Assembly: GCA_944329255.1 (NCBI GenBank)
Contig: CALVIA010000063.1
Span: 1 to 5,726 of the forward strand
DNA length: 5,726 bases
Direction: 5' to 3'
Source of the DNA: an uncultured Bacilli bacterium
GTDB lineage: Bacteria > Bacillota_I > Bacilli_A > RF39 > UBA660
Part shown: positions 5,353-5,726 of the stretch, in pieces
Position numbering within the stretch: the first letter of the stretch is position 1
Layout of the letters: each line of letters begins with the position of its first letter
Notes under the pieces: model-generated
The model's input: the letters and a program-made list of their open reading frames with translations, nothing else
Told to the model about the DNA's origin: nothing
The model's database searches: none
Translations under genes and position numbers: made by a program

Positions 5353-5726
5353 ATGAAAAATAAAATTATTTTATTAATTTTATTTGTTATTATATTAGTT
5401 ATATTATTTGTTTTATTTCCAAGTAATAAAGATAATAATAATAACAAAATAAAAGTAGCAGAAGTTACACATAGCATTTTTTACGCACCACAATATGTTT
5501 CTATTAGTGAAGGTTTTTTTGAAGAAGAAGGTATCGATATAGAATTAATGTTAATATCTGGTGCTGATAAAGTAACTGCCGCTGTTTTATCTGGTGACGT
5601 TGATATCGGTTTTTGTGGACCGGAAGCAACAATTTATGTTTATCAGAGTGGTGAAAAAGATTATTTAAAAACTTTTGCTCAATTAACAAAAAAAGATGGA
5701 TCCTTTTTAGTTTCTAGAGAAAAAAT
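5353..5726 (+). CDS. Partial CDS: ABC transporter substrate-binding protein, NMT1/THI5 (SsuA/TauA-like) family
   Basis: The first 124 residues are visible; the gene runs off the right edge. The start ATG has AAGGAG 5 bases upstream. A hydrophobic segment (residues 4-22) is followed by an Asn-rich linker and the mature fold from residue 33: VTHSIFYAPQYV (38-49), SEGFFEEEGIDIEL (52-65), GADKVTAAVLSGDVDIGF (70-87), GPEATIYVY (89-97) and FAQLTKKDGSFLV (108-120). These blocks fit the NMT1/THI5-like periplasmic-binding fold, whose members bind nitrate, sulfonates, thiamine precursors or riboflavin outside the cell and deliver them to an ABC permease. The ligand cannot be assigned from this half. 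There is no cysteine near the hydrophobic segment, so no lipobox: the protein may be anchored by an uncleaved helix or secreted. Permease and ATPase genes would be expected just downstream, outside the window. Confidence 0.9.
   Translation, partial: MKNKIILLILFVIILVILFVLFPSNKDNNNNKIKVAEVTHSIFYAPQYVSISEGFFEEEGIDIELMLISGADKVTAAVLSGDVDIGFCGPEATIYVYQSGEKDYLKTFAQLTKKDGSFLVSREK

Noticed and set aside
5504..5689. Minus-strand open frame of 61 codons
   Set aside because: It is antisense to the substrate-binding protein gene, which has a good ribosome binding site and clear family motifs; its Gln/His/Leu-rich translation is typical of a shadow frame.
1..5726. Mycoplasma-type genetic code (UGA as tryptophan)
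   Set aside because: All visible genes read through with the standard code, and the tryptophan codons I checked are TGG.
1..5726. CRISPR array, insertion sequence, tRNA or rRNA
   Set aside because: No regularly spaced repeats, transposase frame with terminal repeats, or cloverleaf-like segment was seen; the gaps between genes are at most 167 bases.
1..5726. Template repeat for the candidate variable patch within the window
   Set aside because: I looked for an adenine-rich near-copy of 645-716 on either strand and found none, and no reverse transcriptase motif occurs here.

Overview
The window is very AT-rich bacterial DNA (by eye about a quarter G+C) with strong A/T-ending codon bias, purine-rich Shine-Dalgarno sites before every gene, short intergenic gaps, and TGG for the tryptophans checked (standard code). 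Gene content (PcrA with a Gram-positive-type C-terminal domain, a single-PDZ membrane-anchored HtrA, an NMT1/THI5-like transporter protein, and an uncharacterised family I associate with gut Firmicutes) points to an uncultured, probably gut-associated Bacillota (Clostridia or an RF39/Mollicutes-related Bacilli lineage). That assignment is inference.

Layout, left to right. 1-923 (minus) is the first 307 residues of a protein whose end lies outside the window. It has a C-type-lectin-like 'WWWT...ARPA' module with a strikingly A-poor, G-rich patch at 645-716, then a second module. It has its own consensus promoter (TTGACA-N16-TATAAT). 995-1903 (minus) is a sugar-phosphate nucleotidyltransferase-like protein ending in a clear intrinsic terminator. 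1912-4008 (minus) is the UvrD/PcrA-type DNA helicase; only 8 bases separate it from the nucleotidyltransferase, whose ribosome binding site overlaps the helicase stop codon. 4097-5185 (minus) is an HtrA-type trypsin-like protease with one PDZ domain, ending in an AT-rich hairpin. 5186-5352 is a divergent promoter region. 5353-5726 (plus) is the start of an ABC-transporter substrate-binding protein that runs off the right edge.

The transcription units appear to be: htrA alone; pcrA plus nucleotidyltransferase as a two-gene operon; the lectin-like gene alone; and the transporter gene, probably first of an operon. At both minus-strand unit boundaries the upstream gene's stop codon sits inside the terminator hairpin, and a candidate -35 box of the next gene lies in or against that terminator.

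The most unusual item is the lectin-like gene. Base composition and codon choice over about 24 codons differ sharply from the rest of the gene, as expected if those codons have been diversified by an adenine-targeting diversity-generating retroelement or by cassette exchange between paralogues. No reverse transcriptase or template repeat is inside the window, so this remains a hypothesis. The remaining genes are ordinary housekeeping or transport genes.
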